64,000 bases of DNA from Chloracidobacterium sp. (GCA_016715795.1 JADJXP010000002.1:2108001-2172000); one strand, 5' to 3'; shown: positions 24,452 to 34,341, counted from the first letter of the stretch. The notes: generated by a model from the sequence alone, not told the origin. Numbers and translations: made by a program.

Positions 24452-25840
24452 CTAATGAGGATTCGTATCGACCGGTGCCTTCGGTGGATCGCGAACGACG
24501 GCACCGGCAAACTCGACCTTTTCGCCCGTCAACACTTCGTGAATGCCCATTGCCGCGAGTTTGCCCATCTGCGAGGCATCGACGGCCTCGGCACCGCCGT
24601 TGGCACAGTCGCCGCCGGCGAAGATCTTTGGATCGGACGTCTGCATGCCGTCACTAGTCACGACGCGGCCTTTGTCGTCGGTCTCAACGCCGATCACGTC
24701 GCTCAAGAACGACGCCATCTTTTGCTGTCCGATGGCCTTAATGATCTGGTCGCATTCGATGGTGATCTCGCCGTCGGCTGTCGTGCACCGCAACGCCACA
24801 ACGTGGCCGTCACCGGTGATCTCGACGGGCGTCGTTTGCCAGCGAAATTCGATACCGTCCTTGCGGGCGAGTTCCAGTTCGTAATCGTAGGCCGGGGCGT
24901 CTGCCTCGGTACGGCGATAGACCATCGTTACCTTTTCGGCACCGAGGCGTTTTGCCTGTGTGACGGCGTCGATGGCGGTATTGCCGGCACCGATGACGAC
25001 GACATTGCGGCCGAGCGGGACGGACTTCCAATTGCGTGTCTTGACCTGTTCGATAAAGGCGAGTGCGTCGTAAACGCCTTCGAGGTCTTCACCGGGGATG
25101 TTGAGCTTGTTCGTTTCACCCAAACCGACGCCGAGAAAGATCGCATCATGCCAATCGCGGAGCAGGTCAATGCCCACATGATTTACGAGCCCGATGATCT
25201 CCTCAGAACCCGCGGCGATCTCGGTATTCAGCCGAAATTCTACACCAATTGCGGCCACATGTTCGACCTCACTCAGGCTGACCGATTGAGGCATCTTGTA
25301 TTCGGCCATGCCGTAGGTGTCGAGGCCGCCGGCTTGTTCGCGGCGTTCGTAAACTGTCACGTCGTAACCGAGCCGCGACAAATATGTTGCACACGACAGG
25401 CCCGAAGGACCCGAGCCAACGATGCCGACTGACCTGCCGTTTGATTCGCCCTTGGTAAAGATCTGCTTGTCGTTCGTTAAGGCGTGATCGGTCGCGTAAC
25501 GCTGAAGTCGTCCGATCTCGATGGGCTTATCCACGAGTGTTTTCTCGACGCAAGCGCCTTCGCAGAGCACATCGACCGGGCAAACGCGGGCACAGGTCGC
25601 GCCAATCGGATTCGCGTCAAAGATTACCCTGGCCGAACCCATCACGTTACCACTAGCGATCTTCTTGATAAACGACGGCACATCGATATGCGTCGGACAG
25701 GCCCGCGTACACGGGGCGTCGTAGCAATACAGGCAGCGATTCGCCTCCTGCATTGCCTCAGCCGCCGTCATCGCCGGATTGATCTCGGCAAAGTTCTGCT
25801 CGATCTGAGTTATATCGAGCGGTGTGCAGTAATCAGCCAT
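24452..25840 (-). CDS. preT: NAD-dependent dihydropyrimidine dehydrogenase subunit PreT
   Basis: Flavoprotein that passes electrons from NAD(P)H to PreA. From ATG 25840 it has 462 residues: an N-terminal Fe-S domain (NRCLYCYDAPCTRACPTHIDV, ATCARVCPVDVLCEGAC), an FAD site (VGIVGSGPSGLSCATYLSRLG) and an NAD site (VVIGAGNTAIDAVTQAKRLGA). The open frame extends 65 codons further upstream, but that part is translated from a dispersed inverted repeat and from the end of the next gene, so it is not coding. Upstream are the repeat at 25850 and the beta-ureidopropionase gene. Confidence 0.93.
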   Translation of the reverse strand: MADYCTPLDITQIEQNFAEINPAMTAAEAMQEANRCLYCYDAPCTRACPTHIDVPSFIKKIASGNVMGSARVIFDANPIGATCARVCPVDVLCEGACVEKTLVDKPIEIGRLQRYATDHALTNDKQIFTKGESNGRSVGIVGSGPSGLSCATYLSRLGYDVTVYERREQAGGLDTYGMAEYKMPQSVSLSEVEHVAAIGVEFRLNTEIAAGSEEIIGLVNHVGIDLLRDWHDAIFLGVGLGETNKLNIPGEDLEGVYDALAFIEQVKTRNWKSVPLGRNVVVIGAGNTAIDAVTQAKRLGAEKVTMVYRRTEADAPAYDYELELARKDGIEFRWQTTPVEITGDGHVVALRCTTADGEITIECDQIIKAIGQQKMASFLSDVIGVETDDKGRVVTSDGMQTSDPKIFAGGDCANGGAEAVDASQMGKLAAMGIHEVLTGEKVEFAGAVVRDPPKAPVDTNPH

Positions 25841-25849
25841 AAGAATATT

Positions 25850-25921
25850 CACCACAGAGGCACAGAGAACACAGAGTATTCGCTGATTTTCTTTCTCAGT
25901 GCTCTCTGTGCCTCTGTGGTG
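25850..25921. repeat. 19-bp inverted repeat of the CTCTGTGCCTCTGTGGTG family
   Basis: CACCACAGAGGCACAGAGA (25850-25868) is perfectly repeated in inverse at 25903-25921, with extra internal ACAGAG matches. It sits between the beta-ureidopropionase stop and preT, so the transcript would carry a strong hairpin. Related sequences occur at 35006-35075 and more loosely at 21201-21287. Confidence 0.85.
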
Positions 25922-25928
25922 AGATCTC

Positions 25929-26798
25929 CTAATCCGCCACGATCGCGTCATATGCATCGGGTCGGCGGTCGCGGAAGAATTGCCACGTGTTCCGCACCTC
26001 GCGGATCTTGTCCATATCAAGGTCGGCGACGACAAGTTCGTCCTGATCGCGAGTTCCTACGGCAAGCATCTGTCCACGCGGATCGCAGAAATAGCTCTGG
26101 CCGTAGAATTCGCCGATGTTCCATGGTGCCTCAGTACCTACGCGATTAATGGCACCTACAAAATAGCCATTCGCCACTGCATGCGCGGGCTGTTCGAGCT
26201 TCCACAGATATTCGCTCAAACCCGCAACCGTCGCCGACGGATTAAAGATGATCTCGGCACCGTTCAGGCCCAAGCATCTCGCCCCTTCCGGAAAATGCCG
26301 GTCATAGCAAATATAAACACCGATGCGCCCGACCGCCGTGTCAAAACACGGATAGCCGAGATTGCCAGGGCGAAAATAGAATTTCTCCCAAAATCCCGGA
26401 TTGACGTGCGGAATGTGAGTCTTGCGATATGTACCGAGAAACTTGCCGTCCGCGTCTATCACGGCGGCCGAGTTGTAATAGACGCCCGTCTGTTCTTCCT
26501 CATAGATCGGCACGACAAGGACCATGCCGTACTGCTTGGCGACGTCCTGCATCAGCTTGACCGTCGGACCGTCGGGAATTCGCTCAACCGCCTCGTACCA
26601 ACGCGTCTGCTGCTCGGCACAAAAGTACGGCGTCGTAAATATCTCCTGAAAGCACAACACCTGCACGCCCTGGACCGCCGCCGCCTCGACGAATTTCATC
26701 TGATGGTCGATGTTCGCCTTCTTGATCTCCTCGATCGGCCCATCTGAGCCGCCCACATTGTGTGCCTGTATTAGGCCCCCTTTGACAATTCGTGACAT
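25929..26798 (-). CDS. Beta-ureidopropionase (N-carbamoyl-beta-alanine amidohydrolase)
   Basis: Nitrilase-superfamily amidohydrolase, third step of reductive pyrimidine breakdown: N-carbamoyl-beta-alanine to beta-alanine, CO2 and ammonia. The 289-residue protein has the Glu-Lys-Cys triad: Glu in LCFQEIF, Lys in YRKTHIPH and Cys in YICYDRHFPEGAR. The RKTHIPHVNPGFWEKFYFRPGN and AINRVGTEAPW stretches match beta-ureidopropionase rather than generic nitrilases. It lies directly upstream of preT. Confidence 0.93.
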   Translation of the reverse strand: MSRIVKGGLIQAHNVGGSDGPIEEIKKANIDHQMKFVEAAAVQGVQVLCFQEIFTTPYFCAEQQTRWYEAVERIPDGPTVKLMQDVAKQYGMVLVVPIYEEEQTGVYYNSAAVIDADGKFLGTYRKTHIPHVNPGFWEKFYFRPGNLGYPCFDTAVGRIGVYICYDRHFPEGARCLGLNGAEIIFNPSATVAGLSEYLWKLEQPAHAVANGYFVGAINRVGTEAPWNIGEFYGQSYFCDPRGQMLAVGTRDQDELVVADLDMDKIREVRNTWQFFRDRRPDAYDAIVAD

Positions 26799-26800
26799 AT

Positions 26801-27841
26801 CTATTTGGTTGCGATCGCCGCGCTCGCCGGTCCCATCAAGGGCATCACGCGCGTCTGTTTGAATCCCGCGTCCATGGCCAAGGCGTCGAAATCTGCGCCT
26901 GAAAAATCATACCCGGCGTCCGTCTCGATCAGCATGTTCAGTGACATCAATAAACCGAACACATTCTCTCGTCTTTCATCGTCGATTATGTTCTCGATAA
27001 TAACCAGAGAGCCTCCTTCCGGCAGGGCATCGAACGCCTTTCCGATCAGCATCTTTTTGTCTGGGGTGCCCCAGTCATGCAGGATGTTGCCCATGGTGAT
27101 GACGTCGGCTCTTGGCAGGGGATCCTTGAAGAAGTCGCCATCAGCAATTACCACTCGGTCAGCGACGCCGGCACGTTCTATCAACTCCGATGCGATCGGT
27201 CTTACGGCGGGAAGGTCGAATGACGTGCACTTCATGTGTGGGTTGTGGGACGCGACCTGAATCGAAAGATGACCGCCCGAACCGCCGACATCACAAAGAG
27301 TCTTGCACGATGAGAAATCGAACTCGGCTGCAAACTTGGCAAAACTCGCCATCTGTATACCACCCATCGCCAAGACGAATTCGCGAAGACGTTCGGGGTC
27401 GGAATAGAGCATTTTGAAAACCTCTTCCTGGCCCGATTTGACCTCATTTTGCGGTTTTCCGGTCTTCAATCCCTCCTCGAGGTCGGCCCAGAAACGGTAC
27501 AGCCGGTTGTCGGCCATTATCAGGATCCCGCCGATGTACGTCGGTTTACCCTCGTCGAGAAAGAGATCGGAATCGGCCGAGTTGCTATAAACGGAAGTTT
27601 CACGGATACCGGTCCGCCGCAGAAAGCCGAGTCCGACCAGAGTGTCAAGGAAGTCATAGAGCCCGCGGTCATGAAGACCGAGTTGTTCGGCGATCTGCTT
27701 TCCCGACATTTCGCCCCTGGCAAGCAGCGTGAACAGCCCCACATTGGTCGCTGTCAGAAGCACCTTCGACCCCATAAATCCCAATCCCACCTGCATTATC
27801 GAGGCTGGACTTACTTCAGTTTGCTGTCGTGTCGATTCCAT
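26801..27841 (-). CDS. SAM-dependent O-methyltransferase (acetylserotonin/hydroxyneurosporene type)
   Basis: A 346-residue class I methyltransferase. An N-terminal winged-helix dimerisation domain (about 15-100; KVLLTATNVGLFTLLARG, GLHDRGLYDFLDTLVGLGFLRR) is followed by the Rossmann domain with motif I CDVGGSGGHLS (about 185-195), SFDLPAV, and the catalytic region ILHDWGTPDKKMLIGKAF. The substrate is unknown and probably an aromatic hydroxyl compound. It has a good ribosome site (AAGGAG). Its position inside a pyrimidine catabolism operon has no obvious metabolic reason. Confidence 0.85.
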   Translation of the reverse strand: MESTRQQTEVSPASIMQVGLGFMGSKVLLTATNVGLFTLLARGEMSGKQIAEQLGLHDRGLYDFLDTLVGLGFLRRTGIRETSVYSNSADSDLFLDEGKPTYIGGILIMADNRLYRFWADLEEGLKTGKPQNEVKSGQEEVFKMLYSDPERLREFVLAMGGIQMASFAKFAAEFDFSSCKTLCDVGGSGGHLSIQVASHNPHMKCTSFDLPAVRPIASELIERAGVADRVVIADGDFFKDPLPRADVITMGNILHDWGTPDKKMLIGKAFDALPEGGSLVIIENIIDDERRENVFGLLMSLNMLIETDAGYDFSGADFDALAMDAGFKQTRVMPLMGPASAAIATK

Positions 27842-27854
27842 CAGGATTCTCCTT

Positions 27855-29333
27855 CTAACTCATCCAATTCACACCCGCCTCTGGGTTCCATTTGATCGTG
27901 GTCTTTTTCAACTTTGTCCAAAACTCTACCGAGCTTTTACCCGTAATGTCGTTCGCCCCAAACCGGGACTCGTTCCAACCGCCAAACGAGAACGGCTCGC
28001 GCGGGACGGGCACGCCGATGTTGACGCCGATCATTCCGGCCGAGGCGTGTTCCATGATGTGACGGGCCATGCCGCCGCTTTGCGTAAAGACCGACGCAGC
28101 GTTGCCGTATGGATTTGCGTTCTCGATCTTTATCGCATCATCGACCGTGTCGGTGCGCATAATCGAGATGACGGGGCCGAAGATCTCTTCGGTCGCGACG
28201 GACATGTCTGGCGTCACATGATCGATCACGGTCGGGCCGACGTAGGTGCCGCCTTCTTTGCCCTCGACAGTAGCGTTGCGGCCATCGACGAGAACTTTCG
28301 CCCCGTCGCGTTCGGCCTCGGAGATGTAGTTTTCGATGCGTTCTTTTGCGGCTTTCGAGATCACCGCGCCAAGGTTCTTGCCGGGCACGACCTTCTTAGC
28401 CTCCTCGCAAATTCCATTGACGATGTGGTCCACATCGCCAACAGCAAGCATCGCCGCAGCGGCCATGCAGCGCTGCCCGGCGCAGCCGGACATTGATGCT
28501 GTAACGTTGGTCGCGGTCATCGTTGGGTTGGCGTCAGGCAAAACGAACAAATGATTCTTTGCACCGCCGAGAGCGATGCAGCGTTTCAGCGCATTTGTGC
28601 TGCGTTGATAGACGAGCTTCGCCACCTTAGTAGAGCCGACAAAGCTCACGGCCTCGATATCCTCGTGGTCACAGATGCCCTCGACGATCTCTTTGCCGCC
28701 GTTGATGATGTTAAAGACGCCATCGGGCAGGCCCGCCTCCTTAAGCAACTCGGCCATGCGCTGGCACGAGATAGGCACAAGCTCCGAGGGCTTCATTATC
28801 ATCGTGTTGCCGAGAACGAGAGCGTTCGGCATCGTCCAATTTGGCACCATCAGCGGGAAATTGAACGGCACGATCGACGCGACGACGCCGAGCGGAAAGT
28901 GGTCCGTGCGGCACTCGACGCCCTTTGAGACCTCAAGGATCTCGCCCGAAACAAGCTGCGGCATCGAACAGGCAAACTCTGTCAACTCGATCGATTTCTC
29001 GACCTCGGCCTTTGCCTCATCCCACGTCTTGCCATTCTCTTCAGAAACGAGCGCCGTCAGCTCGTCAAGGTTCTCCTCGAGTAGCTGGCGATACTTAAAG
29101 AATACCTGCACTCGTTCTTTAATCGTCGTGTGGGCCCAGCCGTCGGCCGCGGCTTTTGCCGAAGCGACGACCGCATCGAGCTCAGAGGTCGTGGAAATCG
29201 GAACTCGCGAGAGTAGATTGCCGTCGATCGGTGATGTCACGTCGAGCCACTCGGATGCGCCGCTCTCTACAAATGCTCCGTTCAAAAAATTCTTGACCGT
29301 CGAATACTTCATTTTTACTGCTGCTTCTTCCAT
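27855..29333 (-). CDS. mmsA: CoA-acylating methylmalonate/malonate-semialdehyde dehydrogenase
   Basis: Converts malonate semialdehyde (from beta-alanine) or methylmalonate semialdehyde (from thymine's beta-aminoisobutyrate) with CoA and NAD to acetyl- or propionyl-CoA. The 492-residue length is typical. The catalytic Cys is in SGCAGQRCMA, with the family-specific Asn/Cys context and FGANDITGKSSVEFW near the C-terminus. Typical ALDHs have a Glu in the ELGGK motif, but this family has ALGGAKNH, which is seen here. Its ATG shares a base with the permease stop (TGATG). Confidence 0.93.
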   Translation of the reverse strand: MEEAAVKMKYSTVKNFLNGAFVESGASEWLDVTSPIDGNLLSRVPISTTSELDAVVASAKAAADGWAHTTIKERVQVFFKYRQLLEENLDELTALVSEENGKTWDEAKAEVEKSIELTEFACSMPQLVSGEILEVSKGVECRTDHFPLGVVASIVPFNFPLMVPNWTMPNALVLGNTMIMKPSELVPISCQRMAELLKEAGLPDGVFNIINGGKEIVEGICDHEDIEAVSFVGSTKVAKLVYQRSTNALKRCIALGGAKNHLFVLPDANPTMTATNVTASMSGCAGQRCMAAAAMLAVGDVDHIVNGICEEAKKVVPGKNLGAVISKAAKERIENYISEAERDGAKVLVDGRNATVEGKEGGTYVGPTVIDHVTPDMSVATEEIFGPVISIMRTDTVDDAIKIENANPYGNAASVFTQSGGMARHIMEHASAGMIGVNIGVPVPREPFSFGGWNESRFGANDITGKSSVEFWTKLKKTTIKWNPEAGVNWMS

Positions 29334-30814
29334 CAGACTGTTTCCTCAGCGGGCAGTGCGGCCTTCATTAGCGCCCAATGAACAAAAAATGCGACACCGA
29401 AACCAACAAACCAGCCGTAATCGTAAAGCACACTGAGAGTAGGAATTATCAACCCTATCCACGCAAAAAAGCAACCTAACAGAGTTGCGATGACCGCTCG
29501 CCAATTCCAGCCGCCATATTCGCCCTTGCTGCGATAGAGATCGGCGAGCTTAAGGCCCTTGTGGCGAACAAGCCAATAATCCGCTATCAACACGCCCGCT
29601 ATCGACCCCAAACCGCCGCTGTAACCGACCAGCCAGCCGAATATGTAACCGCTTGGGTCGGCAAGCAGCTTCCACGGCTGCATCAAAATGCCGATGATGC
29701 CTGTGATCAGTCCGCCGGTGCGAAATGAGATGAGCTTGGGAAATGCGTTGGCAAAATCATTCGCAGGCGAGACGACATTCGCAGCGATATTCACCGACAG
29801 CGTCGCCACAACGACCGTAAACATCGACACCGCGACAACGACCGGCTGCGAGAATTGCCCCACCAGTTTCACCGGGTCCCAAGCGTCTTTCGGGTCCATT
29901 GACGGAAATACGATCAACGCCGCCGACGTGATCAGTATGCCCATCGCCGCAAAGATCGTCATCGTCGTCGGCAAGGCAACGACCTGACCGACGACCTGTT
30001 CGCGTTGGCTTTTGCCAAAGCGTGTAAAGTCGGGCATGTTGAGCGACAGCGTCGCCCAGAATCCGATCATCGCCGTCAGGCTCGGGATGAATATCTTCCA
30101 AAACTCGCCAAGCGTCGTAAACTTACCAGGCTCGTTAAGGAGGAATCCGACACCATTCGCCTGATACAAGATCCACGTGAGCAACAATGCGGTCATGATC
30201 AGAACATACGGTGCGGCCCAATTCTCGACAACGCGCAACAGATCCATGCCGCGATAAATGATGGCGATGTTCATTGCCCAAAAGAGCAGAAACGACAGCC
30301 ACACCGTCGGCGTGTGCCCGCCGATCGGGCCGCCGAGGAGCGTTTCCCAGCCCGGAATGAACGCCTTAAAGAACGTGTGCAACGCCTCACCGCCGATCCA
30401 CGCTTGTATCCCAAACCAGCCACACGCCACAAGTGCGCGCATAAGCGCAGGCAGATTCGACCCGACCGTTCCATACGCCGCCCGCGCAAAGACGGGAAAC
30501 GGAATGCCGTATTTCGTCCCCGGATGCGAATTGAGCAGGATCGGCGCAAGGACGATCGTATTGCCAAGTAGGATCGTCACGAGCGCCTGCCACCAGTTCA
30601 TCCCCGCCGCGATCAGGCCCGACGCCATCATATACGTCGGTATGCAGTGGGCCATCGAGATCCAGAGCGCCGCATAGTTGTACGTCGTCCAGTTGCGTTT
30701 GAGGATTGGCACAGGAGCGAGGTCTTCGTTATAGAGCGGCGAAGACTCGATCTCGTCTAGAACATGCGGCTGCAGCTCTACGCGGCCGTCGTCGTGTTGA
30801 ATGGTTTCGTTCAT
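29333..30814 (-). CDS. NCS1-family nucleobase/hydantoin permease
   Basis: Cation-coupled importer of the NCS1 family (Mhp1, PucI, PydP relatives) with about 12 transmembrane segments in 493 residues. It starts with a short cytoplasmic stretch and LAPVPILKRNWTTYNYAALWISMAHCIPTYMMASGL, the typical NCS1 entry. Other hallmarks are NSHPGTKYGIPFPVFARAAYG and CGWFGIQAWIGGEAL, and the periphery of the substrate site (WGAP-like ENWAAPYV). Uracil, thymine or dihydropyrimidine/hydantoin uptake is inferred from the neighbouring genes. Confidence 0.92.
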   Translation of the reverse strand: MNETIQHDDGRVELQPHVLDEIESSPLYNEDLAPVPILKRNWTTYNYAALWISMAHCIPTYMMASGLIAAGMNWWQALVTILLGNTIVLAPILLNSHPGTKYGIPFPVFARAAYGTVGSNLPALMRALVACGWFGIQAWIGGEALHTFFKAFIPGWETLLGGPIGGHTPTVWLSFLLFWAMNIAIIYRGMDLLRVVENWAAPYVLIMTALLLTWILYQANGVGFLLNEPGKFTTLGEFWKIFIPSLTAMIGFWATLSLNMPDFTRFGKSQREQVVGQVVALPTTMTIFAAMGILITSAALIVFPSMDPKDAWDPVKLVGQFSQPVVVAVSMFTVVVATLSVNIAANVVSPANDFANAFPKLISFRTGGLITGIIGILMQPWKLLADPSGYIFGWLVGYSGGLGSIAGVLIADYWLVRHKGLKLADLYRSKGEYGGWNWRAVIATLLGCFFAWIGLIIPTLSVLYDYGWFVGFGVAFFVHWALMKAALPAEETV

Positions 30815-30827
30815 AGGCCGGATAGAC

Positions 30828-33761
30828 TCACTTGCGTATATTTTTTATCAGGACGATATCTTGATTTCGCGAGCCGCGCGCGACAGCCAAACGTGTGCCT
30901 TCGGGGTTGAGAGCAAATTGAGCGATCTGGAATTCTTTGAAAGCGGTAAGCGGCGTCGGCTTCGTGCCGTCAAGCGGTTGAGTCCAGATGTTGGACGTCG
31001 TGCCGAGCGTGTTTACGAACAGGATGCCGTTGCCGGTTCTATTCCAGGCTATGCCGGGGTTCATACTCGCGGTGGCGGGCAGTTCAATAATTTTTAGCGG
31101 CGCGCCGCCGTCGATCGAAACGATGCCGAGCTTTAAGGGTTTGTCTTTTTCGCGGATAAAATAGGCGACCGATCTGCCGTCGCGGGAAATCGCCGGCGAA
31201 ATTGAATCTACATCAGTTAATCTGACGGCCTCTCCGCCTTTGAGTGGAGTTTTCCAGATGCGGAATACGCCGTCGGCCCGGCTCGTGTGAACCACCCAAT
31301 CTTCATTCGCCGAAGCCGCCGCAAAAGCCGCATCGCCGTTCTCCACGACCTGCCGCACATTTTGCCCTTCGGAATCCATCTGAAAAAACGTGTTGCCGGG
31401 TAATAATTCTTTCGTGACAGGATCAACTATCCGGCTGAAAAAAGTTATCCGGTCGCCGCCGACCGAAAGTGATGGGAAAGTTTTCATGAAGGCATAACCC
31501 TCGGTTAAGGGCTTCGGATTGCCGCCGTCCGCATCCATGCGCCAGATATTCTGGGCACCGCCTTCGCTCGAAACAAACACGATCTTGCCATCCTTTGTCC
31601 ACGCGATGCCGCGTTCGCCATCGTCGGCCGCGGTTTTTGAATTAATGCCGACCGCGCTCGAAAAATCACTTTCCATCGTTAGCCAGATGCCCATCGAATA
31701 TTCGCGCTGAACCGCTACGATCGTTTGAGAATCAGCCGTCAAACTGAGATCTTCGTAGCTGGAAAGATCGTTAGTCACATTTTGAACTTCGCCGCTCGGA
31801 TATGAAGCGTATCGTATCTGGTAACGCTGCCCCATATCCGCGGCATACGGCGTATAGATCAAGCCTTTTCCATCATTCACCCAAGCGATCTGACTGATGC
31901 GAAGCAGTTTCTCTTCCTTCAATGGAATTCGCGTCTCGGTGCCGGTGGCCACATCAACCACCGCCATTCCGCCCGCGTATGTCGCGCCGCGCGTCAAGGT
32001 CGGAACCGCGATCAGTTTTCCGTCGGGCGACCAGGAAACTTCATCCCCGTAAACTTCGGGGTATTTGCGGGTCTTTAAGATGCGTTCGTTGCCCGCTTCG
32101 TCGGCGATGACGATCGAATTATCTGCTTCCGAAACTCTGATAAAAGCTGTTTGTTTGCCGTCGGGAGAAAATGAGATTTGGCTTTCAACGCCGGTGATTA
32201 TTTTGCGCCGATTGCGTCCGAGCGTCGTCATTTGAAAAAGCGAAGACGGCTGACCGACACCGTCCGGACCGACAAAGTAGAGATAATTTCCATCCGGCGA
32301 AAACCTCAAATAATCGTATTTCGCGTTTCCTGGCGGAACGATCTGCGTATCGCCCGCACTCGCCGTCTGCCGCAGCCAGAGGCTGTGCCGTCCGCCCTCG
32401 TCTTTGGCGTAGGCGATATATTTGCCGTCTGGCGAAATGGCAACCGACACAGCCAAGCCATGCGCGGTCAGGACATCCAGCTTAGTTGATTGAAAGTTGT
32501 TGGTGGACGAGTCTTTCGACAAGAAATACACCCAATAGACACCGGCAGCCAATCCCAGGATCAAAACCGGCGCGATCAGCCAAGCCGCCGACAACTTTGA
32601 ACTCGATATTATCCCGCTGTTAGGTCGCGTCGGTTGGCGGCCCTTCGGATCGGTCTGTAACACCGTCTTGCCGGTGAAAGCGTGATCATACGAGCCTGTC
32701 TGAGAATCGCTCAGCAGGTTCTTCAGGTCGTTACGCAGATCCGCGAATGTTTGGTAACGCACATTGCGGTCTTTTTCCAGAGCGTGCCTGATCATCTGAT
32801 CCAATGGCTTTGGAATTTCTGCATTTGATTCACAAACCGATGGCACCGTCTGACTGATCGTTGAATTGGTTACCGAATTTCTTACCCCGCCAAACGGCAC
32901 CACGCCCGTCAGCATTTCGTATAACACCACTCCAAAACTAAAAATGTCAGTCCGCGTATCGATACGTTCGCCGAGTGCTTGTTCCGGCGACATGTAATTG
33001 ATCGTGCCCATAACGCGATTTGGCGCCGTCAGGTCGCGGGTATCATGATCTCCCGAATCAGCCGCCATCAGTTTCGCCAACCCGAAATCCAGGACCTTCA
33101 CGATGCCGTCCTCGCGGACCATTATGTTGGCGGGTTTGATATCGCGGTGGATAATGCCGACCGAGTGTGCCGACTCGAGAGCCCCGGTGATCTGCAAGGC
33201 GATATTGACGGCTTCCCGCCATGGCATGGGCTTGTCGGCGATCAAATGACGCAACGTGTGTCCGTCAACAAACTCGGTCGCCATGAAACTTGTGTTTTCG
33301 GTTTCTTCGATCCCGTAGATCGTAATGATATTCGGATGATTGAGCGCCGAAACGGCGCGGGCTTCCTTTTCAAAGCGCTTCTTGCGTTCATTGTCTGTCG
33401 AAAATTCCGGCGGCAGTATTTTGAGAGCGGCCTTGCGACGAAGCTTTGTGTCCTCGGCAAGATAAACCTCACCCATGCCGCCGGTGTCCAACAGTTTTAT
33501 GATCTTGTAATGGGCTATGACCTTACCCGTTAGGTCCGTCCTGCTTACCTCTTCCGCAAACATCTCGGCAGCCAGAGCTTCGGGCCGCGATCCCAAAAAG
33601 TTGTCAGGCTCGCTATCAACATTGAGAAAAGATTCGACCTCGCCGCGCAGCGCGGCGTCATCGCCGCACATGTTGTTCAAGACGGATTCACGCTCGTCCG
33701 GCGGACTTTCCACCACAGCGTTGTAGATATCTTCGATCTGTTTCAGCCTTTTGGAGTCCAT
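30828..33761 (-). CDS. Ser/Thr protein kinase with C-terminal TolB-like beta-propeller
   Basis: A 977-residue transmembrane kinase. The Hanks-type domain lies at about 80-345: GTGGMGEVYLAED P-loop, catalytic Lys in AALKIL, HRDIKPANIM, DFGLAKLM, INYMSPEQAL. Its N-terminus (MDSKRLKQIEDIYNAVVES..) is the small acidic domain usual for acidobacterial kinases. A transmembrane segment follows at about 400-420. The exported half has PD40/WD40-like repeats (SPDGKYIAYAKDEGG, SPDGNYLYFVG, SPDGKQTAFIR), which probably sense a ligand. ATG 33761 is chosen, though TTG 33779 would overlap the sigma gene by 11 nt. The two genes form one unit. Confidence 0.92.
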   Translation of the reverse strand: MDSKRLKQIEDIYNAVVESPPDERESVLNNMCGDDAALRGEVESFLNVDSEPDNFLGSRPEALAAEMFAEEVSRTDLTGKVIAHYKIIKLLDTGGMGEVYLAEDTKLRRKAALKILPPEFSTDNERKKRFEKEARAVSALNHPNIITIYGIEETENTSFMATEFVDGHTLRHLIADKPMPWREAVNIALQITGALESAHSVGIIHRDIKPANIMVREDGIVKVLDFGLAKLMAADSGDHDTRDLTAPNRVMGTINYMSPEQALGERIDTRTDIFSFGVVLYEMLTGVVPFGGVRNSVTNSTISQTVPSVCESNAEIPKPLDQMIRHALEKDRNVRYQTFADLRNDLKNLLSDSQTGSYDHAFTGKTVLQTDPKGRQPTRPNSGIISSSKLSAAWLIAPVLILGLAAGVYWVYFLSKDSSTNNFQSTKLDVLTAHGLAVSVAISPDGKYIAYAKDEGGRHSLWLRQTASAGDTQIVPPGNAKYDYLRFSPDGNYLYFVGPDGVGQPSSLFQMTTLGRNRRKIITGVESQISFSPDGKQTAFIRVSEADNSIVIADEAGNERILKTRKYPEVYGDEVSWSPDGKLIAVPTLTRGATYAGGMAVVDVATGTETRIPLKEEKLLRISQIAWVNDGKGLIYTPYAADMGQRYQIRYASYPSGEVQNVTNDLSSYEDLSLTADSQTIVAVQREYSMGIWLTMESDFSSAVGINSKTAADDGERGIAWTKDGKIVFVSSEGGAQNIWRMDADGGNPKPLTEGYAFMKTFPSLSVGGDRITFFSRIVDPVTKELLPGNTFFQMDSEGQNVRQVVENGDAAFAAASANEDWVVHTSRADGVFRIWKTPLKGGEAVRLTDVDSISPAISRDGRSVAYFIREKDKPLKLGIVSIDGGAPLKIIELPATASMNPGIAWNRTGNGILFVNTLGTTSNIWTQPLDGTKPTPLTAFKEFQIAQFALNPEGTRLAVARGSRNQDIVLIKNIRK

Positions 33762-33768
33762 ACGAAGG

Positions 33769-34341
33769 TCACTGCTCAACCGTCAATTCACGCAGCAGCC
33801 AGGTTCGGGCAAAACGCCAGTCGCGTTTGACGGTGTCGGTCGAAATTTTTAGGACTTCGGCGACCTCTTCATTAGTGATGCCGCCAAAATATTTCAATTC
33901 GACGACGCGACTCTTGCGCCCATCGAGGATCGCGAGACTCTTTAGAGCATCGTCGAGGGCAATAATGTCTTTCGAATGATCCGTTGCAACGCGAGCATTC
34001 TCCGCGAGCGTCACTTTTTCCTGCCAGCCGCCGCGTTTTTGGCTGCTTTTTGAACGCGCGTAATCGACCAGTATATGCCTCATCGCAGAGGCAGCGACGC
34101 CGAAGAAATGCGCGCGGTTTTGCCAATTCTGTTCGCCCTGTTTGGCAAGTTTGAGATACGCCTCATGTATCAACTCAGTGGTTTGAAACGTATGGCCCGA
34201 CGGTTGACGCCGCATATGATTTCTTGCCATGCGACGCAGTTCGTCATAAATAAGCGGCATTAGCTGCTCGAGGGCTTGATCGTCACCTTTCGCCCAATCA
34301 GCCAGCAAGAGGGTAATCTCATGCGAATCGTCGATGGCCAT
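33769..34341 (-). CDS. ECF-type RNA polymerase sigma factor
   Basis: A 190-residue extracytoplasmic-function sigma factor of the subgroup common in Acidobacteria and Planctomycetes. Region 2 (about 25-95; QLMPLIYDELRRMARNHMRRQ, TELIHEAYLKLA, FFGVAASAMRHILVDYAR) and region 4 (about 130-185; RVVELKYFGGITNEEVAEVLKISTDTVKRDWRFARTWL) are complete. No anti-sigma gene is present. The partner is the overlapping or adjacent kinase, suggesting control by phosphorylation rather than sequestration. Confidence 0.93.
   Translation of the reverse strand: MAIDDSHEITLLLADWAKGDDQALEQLMPLIYDELRRMARNHMRRQPSGHTFQTTELIHEAYLKLAKQGEQNWQNRAHFFGVAASAMRHILVDYARSKSSQKRGGWQEKVTLAENARVATDHSKDIIALDDALKSLAILDGRKSRVVELKYFGGITNEEVAEVLKISTDTVKRDWRFARTWLLRELTVEQ

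Noticed and set aside
24455..25432. A 325-codon plus-strand open frame opposite preT
   Set aside because: preT has clear Fe-S, FAD and NAD motifs along this stretch. The antisense frame is a compositional artefact.
25841..26035. N-terminal extension of PreT
   Set aside because: The extra codons are translated from the CTCTGTG inverted repeat and from the end of the beta-ureidopropionase gene.
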